In this document: in pieces, positions 36,065 to 44,944 of the stretch
How the letters are laid out: each line of letters begins with the position of its first letter
Numbering within the stretch: position 1 is the first letter of the stretch
NCBI GenBank assembly: GCA_964019695.1
Contig: OZ026525.1
Location: forward strand, 87,877,779 to 87,941,778
From: Loripinus fragilis
Lineage: Eukaryota; Mollusca; Bivalvia; Lucinida; Lucinidae
Direction: 5' to 3'
Length of the DNA stretch: 64,000 nt
Notes under the pieces: model-generated
Told to the model about the DNA's origin: nothing
The model's input: the letters and a program-made list of their open reading frames with translations, nothing else
The model's database searches: none
Made by a program: the position numbers and the translations under genes

Positions 36065-36475
36065 ACAGCCGGACACAGTTTACTAAAATTAAAAATTAAA
36101 AATTTATCGCAGAAAATCAATGCAGGATTCAAGCTGGGCCCTGACAGTTGAGAGAAGTGACTTCTCCCTCCAGGAAAATTAGGGAGAAGTGACAGTCAGA
36201 TAGGGAGAAGTTATAGTGCAAAATTATGGCAGTTTCTGTCTTAGCTATTACACATACTATTGCCATTTAATGAAATGAGAAAAACAATGCAGTGGTAGTA
36301 CGATTGCCACCACAGAATGAAAATGAGTCTCCCTAAAAAAAAATTTTTTTTTTAGAGAGACTGGGTCCCATTTAGAGCGAAATTTCGGCCCCTATAATGA
36401 CTATTTTGCCCTAGTCGCCCCCTAGCCTGTTCCCTGCTGAATGTGAAAAACATAAAAAGTCAAGTTTATAGCAGA
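36065..36475. repeat. Right arm of the 2.2-kb inverted duplication
   Basis: The complement of 34228-34680: ttcaagctgggccctgacag, gggagaagtgacagtcagat, tttgccctagtcgccccctag. Symmetry continues to 'gtgaaaaacataaaaagtca' at the outer side. Confidence 0.7.
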
Positions 36476-36524
36476 GCGTGAAATAAGAGTGCATAATTAA
36501 AAATTTTTTTTTTTCATTCTTGAC

Positions 36525-36562
36525 CAAAAGATATGCTGTGGGTACTCAAAAGACCCATCTCA
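36525..36562. mobile_element. Left half-stem of a hairpin MITE
   Basis: 'gctgtgggtactcaaaagac' and ccatctcaatga stop at the hairpin turn, where the tRNA-like sequence begins; the right half is missing. Confidence 0.6.
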
Positions 36563-36745
36563 ATGACCGGGCCGCATAGCGCAGACGATAACATGTCTGG
36601 CAACAGATGCGAGTCTGACTGCAGATCCAGAGGTTGCGAGTTCGATCCCGGCCCGGTCCCATACTTTCGTGGAGATTGATTATGAAATAATTTCTACGGT
36701 TATTCTCCTCCCTTCTGCTGAATCATTCAAGAACGATTGTTGTCA
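36563..36745 (+). repeat. tRNA-Cys-like SINE
   Basis: A box A-like catagcgcagacga, an anticodon region gactGCAgatc with flanking TCTG/CAGA, and a box B gagttcgatcc are present. Outer bases gaccgggcc and ggcccggtc can pair. There is about 15 bases of extra sequence between box A and the anticodon arm, so it is not a normal tRNA. A non-tRNA tail follows (gtggagattgattatgaaat ... tgctgaatcattcaagaac), part of which recurs at 30875. Confidence 0.55.
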
Positions 36746-36803
36746 GTTACAAGCGAAAGTATGTGCACAAAGTACATGTGTTTAAGGCTGTATGGATGTT
36801 TAC

Positions 36804-36955
36804 CTCTGACAGATATGTAATGGAAGCTCTCGTCTATGGTCACGTCAATGAATTTCTTTGTGTCAATCTTTCGGAGACCACAGCACCAGCTTGCCCACAC
36901 CAGAACAAAAATCACTAACATCACGCTAAACATAGCCCATACAGGATCCTTTGAC
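36804..36955 (-). CDS. Transmembrane exon of an unidentified host gene
   Basis: A possible acceptor (tgcatattctag at 36956-36960) is followed by 152 bases open in one frame, then donor AGAG|GTAAAC at 36803/36804. The peptide is SKDPVWAMFSVMLVIFVLVW, then ASWCCGLRKIDTKKFIDVTIDESFHYISVR. This is one hydrophobic helix of about 20 residues, a CC pair that could be palmitoylated, then a polar region. Incoming phase (one base) matches the donor at 42856. Outgoing phase (one base) matches the acceptor at 34213. The frame stays open upstream, so an alternative acceptor near 37000 is possible, but that sequence runs into a MITE end at 37030. Confidence 0.5.
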
Positions 36956-37029
36956 CTAGAATATGCATACGCCCATTCAAGCAACATTTTTGAGCCAAAA
37001 ATTGAGATTATATCCTTGGCCATCAGTGT

Positions 37030-37264
37030 AAACATTAGATTTCCAACAATGCGGCATTTTGACAAGTGTAGACTCAGATGAGCCTGTGCAGATTCCTTTT
37101 AAGCTTGGACACTCCAAATGCTGTTCATTCAGTAGCTTAACACTCATTGAATATTCAAGCGACGAGCAAAGGCTCTGATCAGACTGCGCGTATGCGCAGG
37201 CTGATCTGAGGCTTTGCTGGTCGCACATACCAAATTGTTGGAAATCTCATGTCGCGGCTCATAT
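37030..37264. mobile_element. TTTCCAACAATG MITE (copy 2)
   Basis: The copy begins cattagatttccaacaatgc and ends ttgttggaaatctcatgtcg then cggctcatat, with the same internal order as 16118-16357 and the same palindrome (gatcagactgcgcgtatgcg). It abuts the transmembrane exon on the left and a degenerate hairpin MITE on the right. Confidence 0.7.
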
Positions 37265-37350
37265 TATGTTGTGGTACTCAAAAGAACAGTCTCATTGTGT
37301 GTGCTCAAACGATCTGATTCTTTTGAGCACCCACAAAATATGTTTTTTTA
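37265..37350. mobile_element. Degenerate hairpin MITE
   Basis: 'tatgttgtggtactcaaaag' aacag and 'gattcttttgagcacccaca' are the two stem halves. The turn is enlarged by 'gtgtgtgctcaaac'. Confidence 0.6.
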
Positions 37351-37410
37351 AGAGATAAGAAAAACACATTTCAATTACGTAGCTTTACCTGGTATGTACA
37401 TGAACTGGTA

Positions 37411-37625
37411 TTAACCCTTAAAGCGCCAATCACGACTGCAGCAGACGACAAATTTTGTGACATTTTCCCAAATTTCGACAAAAATAAGGTGTGATATTAC
37501 ATGAGAATTGTCTGCCAGCAGACGATTCTCATGAAATATCATGCCTTATTGGTTATTTTTAAAAAAGCGGCAATATTTGAAATTGTCATCTGCTGCAAAT
37601 TATAGGTGGCACTTTTAAGGGTTAA
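37411..37625. mobile_element. MITE with TTAACCCTTAAARYGCC ends
   Basis: The ends are ttaacccttaaagcgcc and the complement of ggcacttttaagggttaa. The inner hairpin pairs aaggtgtgatattacatgag with ctcatgaaatatcatgcctt around ctgccagcagac. Confidence 0.75.
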
Positions 37626-37670
37626 AATATGCCATCATTATTTCAAGAGATTTTTGTGCATATTCACTTA

Positions 37671-37854
37671 AGAAATAGATCAGCTCCAGTAGTGAATTGT
37701 TGAGTAATAATTCACTGTTTGGAGGTCAGTTGTAAAGAAGATCAAATCACGAGCGCACAGCACGAGTGATTTATCGTCGTACAACTGACCGACAAACAGT
37801 GAATTATTACTCAACAATTCACGCAATGGAGCTGATCTATTTCGTTTCTAACAT
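37671..37854. mobile_element. Near-perfect 184-bp palindrome
   Basis: 'agaaatagatcagctcca' and 'tgaattgttgagtaataatt' are matched by 'aattattactcaacaattca' and 'tggagctgatctatttc'. The turn is near 37765 (gcgcacagcacgag). Confidence 0.75.
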
Positions 37855-38168
37855 ACAATAAACGACGAAAACACATTTGAAGTCTTCAGCTTCTTCCAAC
37901 TTTCCGCCATTGCACTGAAGAACTCCCGCCAATACTTAGACTACATCGCATACGTTTACATGTAATTGTAACGTCTTTCAAGCGTAAAAACGACGTTACA
38001 CCGTCTAACGCTATGAATGACGTCATTTTCCAGTTACGTCAGCTATCACACACTTTTGCGGTGAATTATTGTCCAATATATCACAGTGTGTTACCGTTGG
38101 CTCTATAGGCGAGATGTGTTAGAATTATTCTTATTGCATCCTTTGATAGTCATGATGAAGTGTCACAT

Positions 38169-38744
38169 GATTTAAAATTGGGAAAATCCAGAAACCCCCA
38201 TAAAATAAGGGTACGACCGTCTTAGATATTTACATTTATACTGGTCAAATTTGCATGGGTAGAAAATGTGCAAAAAACTTGCATACCCAAGTGATAATTT
38301 CATATGAAATTTATTTACCAACCTTTGGTGAGTTTAATAATTTTCATACGAAATGATCACAAGTGTAAGATTCTGTTTATCATACAATTTTATCGCCTTC
38401 AGTTTGTTTCAATTGAAATTTGCATTGTTGTAACAGACTTCATCATGATGTTACTTGTTCACGACGAAAGTGTTATGTAGCCTGTGGTCATATTATTTAT
38501 GACATGACGTTATCCACTGAATAACAGTAACGTACTAAGAGTATGATAAAAGATTTTTTAGAAATAGGTGAGTAAAGTTATGGTAAGATTTTTGCCTGCT
38601 CTTTACTTTTTAAAAAATATGAGATGAGCCTGTTCATACCAATGCAAATCTGACAAGATTTGAAGAATTATAGGAAATATCATATCAAAGAAATTCTTAC
38701 CCTTATTGTAGGGAGGTTTCCTGGATTATCCCCATTTTAAATCC
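38169..38744. mobile_element. TIR element of about 575 bp
   Basis: The left gatttaaaattgggaaaatc then cagaaacccccataaaataa ggg is complementary to the right cccttattgtagggaggttt then cctggattatccccatttta. That is about 50 bp with several mismatches. There is no ORF. Confidence 0.65.
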
Positions 38745-38812
38745 CCTGATTCTCTGCTGTGCATAGTCTTTACTTTTATATATCTACTAAAATACTAATC
38801 AGGTGTATTATA

Positions 38813-41800
38813 CTTAAACGCAAAAGTTACGCAACTGTTTTCAATCCAGTTTTTCTTCCACATGGATCACATGAGGCTAATTTCTTAATTATATCCTGAG
38901 TTCCTGCGCATTGAGTTATGATTTGCCATAAAATGGTTTTGATCACGATTTCCATTCTGGAGTTATAATGACGTCAGTAAATTTCAACAAATTGAATCTA
39001 AAAAAAGTGATGTCTCATTTGATTTGAAAATAAACAGCTTGATCTGATAGCCAGATGTCCTAACTAAAGGAAAACACTAAAACGGTTCGGAAGTTATTGA
39101 TTATCAACGATACCAGCTGCTGCGCTGCTGTGTTTCTTTATTGATGTCAACCTACTTATTTTTAAAATAGTCATTACAGTCGCATTTTGTTTGATCATGT
39201 CGCGATACTAATGTCTTCTATGCAATGTATTGAGTGCTATATGGTGACATTAAAAGTTTTCGATTATTAATATTCTTGTGGATATAAATGGCCAATTATG
39301 CAAAAAATTGAAGATGTCATTTTGACAAAATGAACGTTGACATCATCATATCATAATTATAATCGGATTTTTGATTAACGTGCAGGTGCAGGGCATCATC
39401 CACATCAGTGGGCCCCTTTCCAGGTAACTGGCTAGCTGCACGCATAGCAGATCTCACACCTGACCTCCAGGTGCTCCTTTCTTGAGGGTCAACTGTGGTG
39501 AGCTTCCACTCACGGCAGTCTTTCTCTGTCAGTTTCTTCCATGTTTGCTTGGGCCTCCCTGTCCCACCGCTTGCCCTCAATCTGCATATCATATGCTGTT
39601 CTGATTGCACCACTCAAACGCTCCACATGCCCAAACCAGCGAAGCCTTCTTTCTCTCAAAATGAGGTTGAGGTCCTCAAGCTCAAGCTTTTCCAGTAGCT
39701 CGCTTGACCTTACCCTGGCCACATCCTCTGGCTTGATACTGCAGATCTGTCTGATCATGGCCCTATCATTGCGTTGCAAGCGCTGCAGGTTCGTCTTGGT
39801 AAGTGGCCAAGTTTCACTGGCATGGAGCATGGCCCTCCGCACGCAAGAGCTGTACACATGGCCACGGGTCTTGTAAGAGACCAGGGAACACCAGCCCGAA
39901 ACTCACGTGACAAGGCCTCCAGCACAATGATGAAGAGCAAGGGACTGAGTACGTATCCCTGATGGACCCCGACCTTCACCTCAAACTCTTTGCTGAAACC
40001 CTCGCCAACACAAACCCGGCTTTGTGCATTAGCGTACATTCCTTGGACTAACCGCACAATCCATCCCTCAACGCCTAGCTTTCTCAGGGCCCACCAGATA
40101 ACCTTCCGAGGGACACGGTCAAATGCTTTCTCTAGGTCCACGAAGGCCATATAAAGCCTCTTGTTCACTGCTAGGTATTTCTCCTGCAGCTGCCGGACTA
40201 CAAAGATTGTATCTGTAGTGCCTCTTCCTGAGACAAAGCCAAACTGGGAGTCATCAATAGACACCACCTGTCTTATGAGACCATCGACCATCAACAATCC
40301 TCTCTAGGATCTTCATGGCCTGCTCAGTCGGCTTGAGGCCCCGATAGTTGCCTCTATCCAAAGCATCACCCTTGCCCTTGTAAAGGCAGACAATGAAACT
40401 TTCCTCCCAGTCAGTTGGGACCTTGCCATCACGGATAATCGCAATAGCAAGATCTTGGATCATGGTGGCACCTGTATCACCTGCTGCCTTGATCATCTCC
40501 ACCACTATGCCTGATGGACCTGCAGCTTTGCCTGACTTCATCTTTGAGATGGCCTTCTTCACCATGTCAATAGTGATTGGGATAGGCGGGCCTTCTAATG
40601 GAGGTTCATTGGATAGGTGATCAGGGTCCCAGTCAAATTCAACGTTGAGAAGCCTTTCATAATGTTCAGCCCACGCATTCTGCTTTGCCTCCTTGCTCAT
40701 TGACATTTCCCCTGTGTCATTCTTCACTGGCTTGTCGCCTACAACATCAACATTCTCTTTCCTCATCTGGTTGGCGAGGCCGAAGATATCAGACGACTTG
40801 TGGTCAATGCCCTCATAGACCACCTTGTCTGCTTCATGGCATGCATGGTGCACCACACGTCTGGAGATGCGCTTGGCAGTGTTATATGATGCTTGTGTGC
40901 ATTTGCCAGCCTTCCATGCTTTGAAAGCTTGGCGCTTGGCTGTGATGGCATCATCTACTTCCTTATTCCACCACCAAGTTTCACGTCGCCATCGGTGGGA
41001 CTTTGTTGTGTCGCACACCACCTCTGTTGTCTTCAGCAAACCTGTCTTGAGTTTCGCCCAGATTTCCTCAGTAGTAGTAGCCGCTTCAGTTTCCACAGCG
41101 GGCACATGTGCCTTGAAGACTTCCTGGAATCGGCTACATGTTTGAGGATCTCTGAGCGTCCAAACTTTTGGACGTGGGGTGAATTTGCGCTTGATTTGGG
41201 GCGGCATATCAATCATCATGTCGCACACAAGGAGCTGATGCTGCAGAGCAACCTCCTCTCCAGGAATCACCTTCACATCCATAACAACTTTGCGCAGGCT
41301 CTTTCGAAATAACATGAAATCTATCTGGGTTGCTGTATTACCGGACCTGTATGTGATGAGGTGACTGTCACGTTTCTTGAAACATGTGTTACCGAGGAAC
41401 AGGTCATATGCTAGTGCATATTCCAGGATCCTCTCACCCTCACTATCAGGGTCTGGCTTGCCATACCCATAGCCTCCATGAACTTCTTTGTAACCGGAGC
41501 CTGTACTGCCTACATGGCCATTCCAATCACCACACGGGATGAGGAATTCGGATGCTGGGATCATTGCAGTCACGGCCCTAAGTTGGTCGTAGAATAGATC
41601 CTTTACAGAATCACTGAGACCGCACTGAGACAGAAACATAAAAGTACCTGATTTGATTTTGTCTACCCTTTTGTTTTCAAAACCCGATATTGGTTTAAAA
41701 CGTTTTTTTCACAAAATAGTCACAATTTTTTAACTTTGTGACTTTAATAATGGGGGTTGCCTTACATTTCTCGTTGCAGCTTGCCAACCATAAGTCACAG

Positions 41801-41929
41801 CGGTCTGATTTTGGTGCTGTATGCAAGGCAAATAACGGAACTTAGCGATTTCATTATCACTGGCTGACTTTTTTTGATGAAAAAGAAGGGACTACCATTT
41901 TAGAAAGTTGCGTTTCTTTTGCGTTTAAG
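38813..41929. mobile_element. TA-flanked TIR element carrying a retrotransposon insertion
   Basis: Left end CTTAAACGCAAAAGTTACGC then AACT; right end reversed CTTAAACGCAAAAGAAACGC then AACT. TA lies on both sides (38811-38812 and 41930-41931), as for Tc1/mariner-type transposons. Without the RTE copy inside it, about 800 bp of non-coding sequence remains. Confidence 0.65.
39330..41640 (-). pseudogene. RTE-like non-LTR retrotransposon, 5'-truncated and internally deleted
   Basis: The 461-residue frame at 41639-40254 holds the second half of an apurinic-type endonuclease (GDWNGHVG near residue 38; a later QIDFMLFR) and the start of the RT (YKGKGDALDRGNYRGL). The next frame (40297-39755) has RT motif A (FVDLEKAFDRVPR) and motif B (HQGYVLSPLLF). 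A third (39857-39510) and fourth (39613 down) give the C-terminal LRWFGHVERL region and the tail. Defects: start lost before the middle of the endonuclease; a 7-bp tandem duplication at 40279-40292 shifts frame; after motif B the copy jumps near 39870-39895 straight to the post-RT region, so the YADD catalytic block is missing; another frameshift near 39590. The 3' end has an (ATG)n-like tail (atgatgatg), usual for RTE elements. It cannot encode active RT. Confidence 0.85.
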
Positions 41930-42469
41930 TATATTTGTGTTACTATTAATCCAAGTACACCAGAATTGTGCCTCACAAACACTAATTGAGTAATTCTCCT
42001 GTGTATAGCTATTTTAGAAATTGGTCATGTGACTGCCAAATCAAAATGGCAGCGCCAATCACAGTAACTATGAAACATTTCAAAGCCTTTTCTTCCTAAC
42101 TGTTGGTCCAATTTTGATGAAATTTTCACCAAGCATTGTGGTTTGTAAAATACTTTCAGCTTAAGTTACATTAATAGCTAGTGTGTGTTTCCCTTTAATT
42201 ATTAATATTAATTCAAGGTGTGGATGGAAAACAGTGTGGACCCTGTTCAGCTTGTTTTATTAGAAGATTAGAAAAGAGTCATGGTAACCAACGTGACTTA
42301 ACACAATTTTGTTGAGAAAACAAAAAAAATCATAATTTGCCTACAGAAAAAGAATATGCTATGGCGTTGCCAGAACGCTGAAGAAGAAACGCACATCGAT
42401 ATGAGACGACTGGGTCAAGCAGCAATTCTCTCCAATTTTGTGCCCTTATGATATCAAAATGGGAACTTC

Positions 42470-42532
42470 TCTTAAAGGAAAGAATTTGCTCCCAGAGGGA
42501 GTGAATTCTTTCCTTTAAGAGCAGTTCCTTAA
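42470..42532. repeat. Perfect-stem hairpin
   Basis: 'ctcttaaaggaaagaatt' and 'gaattctttcctttaagag' flank tgctcccagagggagt, itself self-complementary. Confidence 0.7.
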
Positions 42533-42604
42533 GGTATGGAAAACCACTTTTACCACAGTAGGTGAGCTCCTTTGAGTGTTACTCTTTTGAATACGGACAT
42601 GCGT

Positions 42605-42806
42605 TTGTTTGTTTGATTTGAATCTTTATGTCCCATCAACAATCTTTCAGTTAAACAGGGACAGGTCTTCCTAGGTTGAACCAGCACTAAGCTAGGATAA
42701 ATGTGTCTTACTCAAGGACCACAACGCAGTGACGCCGTTGAGGCTCGAACCCGCGGCCTCTCGGTCTCCAGTCAAGCACTCTACCACTGAGCCACTGCGC
42801 TCCCAG
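42605..42806 (-). repeat. V-SINE superfamily element (RUDI-like), copy 1
   Basis: On the minus strand: a tRNA-like head with box A (tggctcagtggtagagtg) and box B (gggttcgagcc), then a conserved core (gttgtggtccttgagtaaga cac), then a body ending in caaatcaaacaaacaaa. The core matches what I know of the V domain shared by vertebrate V-SINEs and the molluscan RUDI family. It lies in the putative intron just downstream of the exon ending at 42856. Confidence 0.7.
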
Positions 42807-42855
42807 GGACATGCGTATACTGCCTAATGGGAGCTATGCCAATAATATGGGTTAC

Positions 42856-43149
42856 CTTTTCCTTTTCAAATAGTCCATCAATTTAAAGTAAACAGTATAG
42901 TTGAAGACTTTCTGGTCATCATAAGGACTTCTTTCATACATCTTAGATTCAACCAGACTTCCCAAATCTCCAGCAGTGCCTGGTGACGTACTTTCACCCA
43001 ACTCCCCAGTAGCTGAAAGAATTCTTCGTTGTACATGATAGTAAGCTTCATACGAGTTGCTAATGACTGGTGATGCACTTTCATTTTCATCTAACTCCCC
43101 AGTAGCTGAAAGTCTTTGTTCCACAAGATGGTTAGCATCATATGAGCTG
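42856..43149 (-). CDS. Internal exon of the unidentified host gene, with a duplicated segment
   Basis: A possible acceptor (aaatctttcattag) precedes 43149. The donor AAAAG|GTAACC at 42855 leaves two bases, matching the exon at 36955. The 97-codon peptide contains two related stretches of about 31 residues: SSYDANHLVEQRLSATGELD and later SNSYEAYYHVQRRILSATGE, sharing SATGEL and a following ES.SP. After these comes DQKVFNYTVYFKLMDYLKRK. No signal peptide or helix is visible. The large open frame 42852-44024 joins this exon to the next one upstream through what is probably an intron, so the 390-residue product should not be taken at face value. Family unknown. Confidence 0.4.
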
Positions 43150-43424
43150 CTAATGAAAGATTTTCTAAGTTTAAGTTTAAAATGGCACCTATCTCTATAA
43201 CACTCAGAACAGCCATAACTCCATAGCCTTTTGGCTGTTCTAAGTGTTATAGGGATAAAACCTATAAAACAGAAAGGCCTATTTACATTATTCTTCTCAA
43301 GAAGTTTTAGAAATTTAATATATACTAGATTGTAACTTTTATTGTTTACTAAATTTGGTAGATGACTAGTTGTGAAGACATAAAAGAACAAGCTGTTCAT
43401 ATCACAGAACTTTTGGCACAACCC

Positions 43425-43525
43425 TCTCTGTATCCTCACTTGAGCACAGAACTTTTGGCACAACCCTCTCTGTATCCTCACTTGTGAACAGAACTTTTGG
43501 CACAACCCTCCCTGTATCCTGACTT
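43425..43525. repeat. 42-bp direct repeat, two and a half copies
   Basis: 'aacttttggcacaaccctct' with ctgtatcctcacttg occurs three times with 42-bp spacing. In the open frame this gives a repeated 14-residue word (QVRIQRGLCQKFCA), but it is most simply an intronic minisatellite. Confidence 0.75.
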
Positions 43526-43744
43526 CAGCTGTTGAACTCTCCCATTTACCCTGTTGAATTATTGCATCTGAAAGTCTATAATATATTGATATGTATCTAC
43601 ATGGCTTTATACATGAGACTATATCTCTTCCACAATGTTTATGAATGATAATTATGCAAAGATCACATGATCTAAACAAATAACAATACAGACATAAAGT
43701 TCTCATAGTACATGTAGTATTGCATTTTATTAAAGCTAAAATAC

Positions 43745-43973
43745 CATCCTTAGCATTTAGAAGCATCACTTTTAAGCTTTCTTCATTTTGCACTTGATAT
43801 GTGACATTCTTATCATGCTTCTGCTCTTCTGTACGCACTCTTGGCACGATCCTGTTATCTTTATAAGACCCAATGATTTGTTGTAGAACCTTTGAGGAGA
43901 AATTGGCACCTTTGGTACAGCAAACTGCTCCATTTTCTTGCTTTCTCCAAACAATCTTATCACCAAGTTCTAC
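43745..43973 (-). CDS. Upstream exon of the unidentified host gene
   Basis: A good acceptor (gtataatcttttgcag) ends at 43974. The donor candidate GATG|GTATTT is at 43744. The 76-codon peptide begins VELGDKIVWRKQENGAVCC and continues with a polar, lysine-rich sequence ending ESLKVMLLNAKD. It begins in phase 0 and ends with one base over, which does not match the two-base need of the exon at 43149. Either an exon between them is missing from this model or another splice site is used. I do not recognise the domain. Confidence 0.35.
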
Positions 43974-44029
43974 CTGCAAAAGATTATACAGGCATAAGTC
44001 CAGATGAAAAAATACTTTGAGCATAAAAT

Positions 44030-44180
44030 TGTGAACATTTTCTAATCTATTTGTTAAAACATTTGTTATGTGTGCTCAAAAGAACCGTCCCATGGTTCTT
44101 TTGAGAACCCATAACATAATTATAGTAAGAATTGATAAAAATAATTTTCAATTAAACACTCTTATCTGCAGGCCTGGAGA
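44030..44180. mobile_element. Hairpin MITE, shortened stem
   Basis: 'atgtgtgctcaaaagaaccg' tcc and 'catggttcttttgagaaccc' form the stem. The right end is acactcttatctgcaggcct, the complement of the family end. Confidence 0.6.
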
Positions 44181-44214
44181 TTATAATTATGAGAAACAGG
44201 ACTTTAGTTAGGAA

Positions 44215-44395
44215 CGTGTAACGAAAATTTAATTTTCTTATTTCTCAACCAAAACATATATTGTGGGTGCTCAAAAGGACCGTCTCAATGAGACGGTTCT
44301 TTTGAGCACCCAAAACATATGTAAAATTGATTGGTAAGAAACTATTTACAATTTTACGCTGAAAATATTTGTTTATCTAAACCTGTGGAGAAAGA
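44215..44395. mobile_element. Hairpin MITE (AACCGTCTC family)
   Basis: The core 'gtgggtgctcaaaaggaccg' tctcaatgaga 'cggttcttttgagcacccaa' has one mismatch. Flanks tgtaacgaaaatttaatttt and ctatttacaattttacgctg match other copies. Confidence 0.7.
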
Positions 44396-44567
44396 AATTC
44401 AAGATACTGTATTTGACCTAATAAAATTGTATTCACTGTGCCAGAGCTACAGATGATTTTTCAAGCAATTGGGTAATTCACTCATCATTTTTTTTTAATT
44501 GATAGAATGATACTTGATTGTTTGATTTTTAATTGAGTAATATTACCCCCACAAATTGCAATTTAGG

Positions 44568-44770
44568 TAGCGCAGTGGCTCAGTGGAAGGGTGCTCAACT
44601 GGAGACCAAGGGGCCGTGGGTTCGAGCCTCACCGGCATCACTGTGTTGTGTCCTTGAGCAAGACACATTAATCCTAGCTTAGTACTGGTTCAACCAAGAA
44701 AGACCCGTCCCTACATAACTGAAAGGTTGTCGATTGGACTTTAAGAATCAAATCAAACAAAACAAATTGC
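44568..44770 (+). repeat. V-SINE superfamily element (RUDI-like), copy 2
   Basis: This has the same organisation as 42605-42806, opposite strand: box A tggctcagtgg, box B gggttcgagcc, core gttgtgtccttgagcaagac ac, tail atcaaatcaaacaaaacaaa. About 80-85% of bases match by eye. Confidence 0.75.
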
Positions 44771-44944
44771 AATGGTTTGTGTGAAAATTGTTATGTGATT
44801 GATTAATGCCTAAAGAGCGGCTGGTGTTAGCAAAGCAATATGGCTTATAAGAGACCAATAAAAAGCTATTGTAGATTTATTCCAAAACTTCAAAAACAGG
44901 ATCCAAGTTATCTCAGAAATTTAGGGTAAAATGAATTTAACAGG

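Noticed and set aside
40685..41312. Plus-strand ORFs of 79-139 codons
   Set aside because: They are antisense shadows of the RTE endonuclease/RT region on the minus strand.
42852..44024. 390-codon open frame read as a single protein
   Set aside because: It runs through good splice sites and a 42-bp minisatellite. The parts at either end look like exons, and the middle has runs of hydrophobic/cysteine-rich filler typical of AT-rich intron translated by chance.
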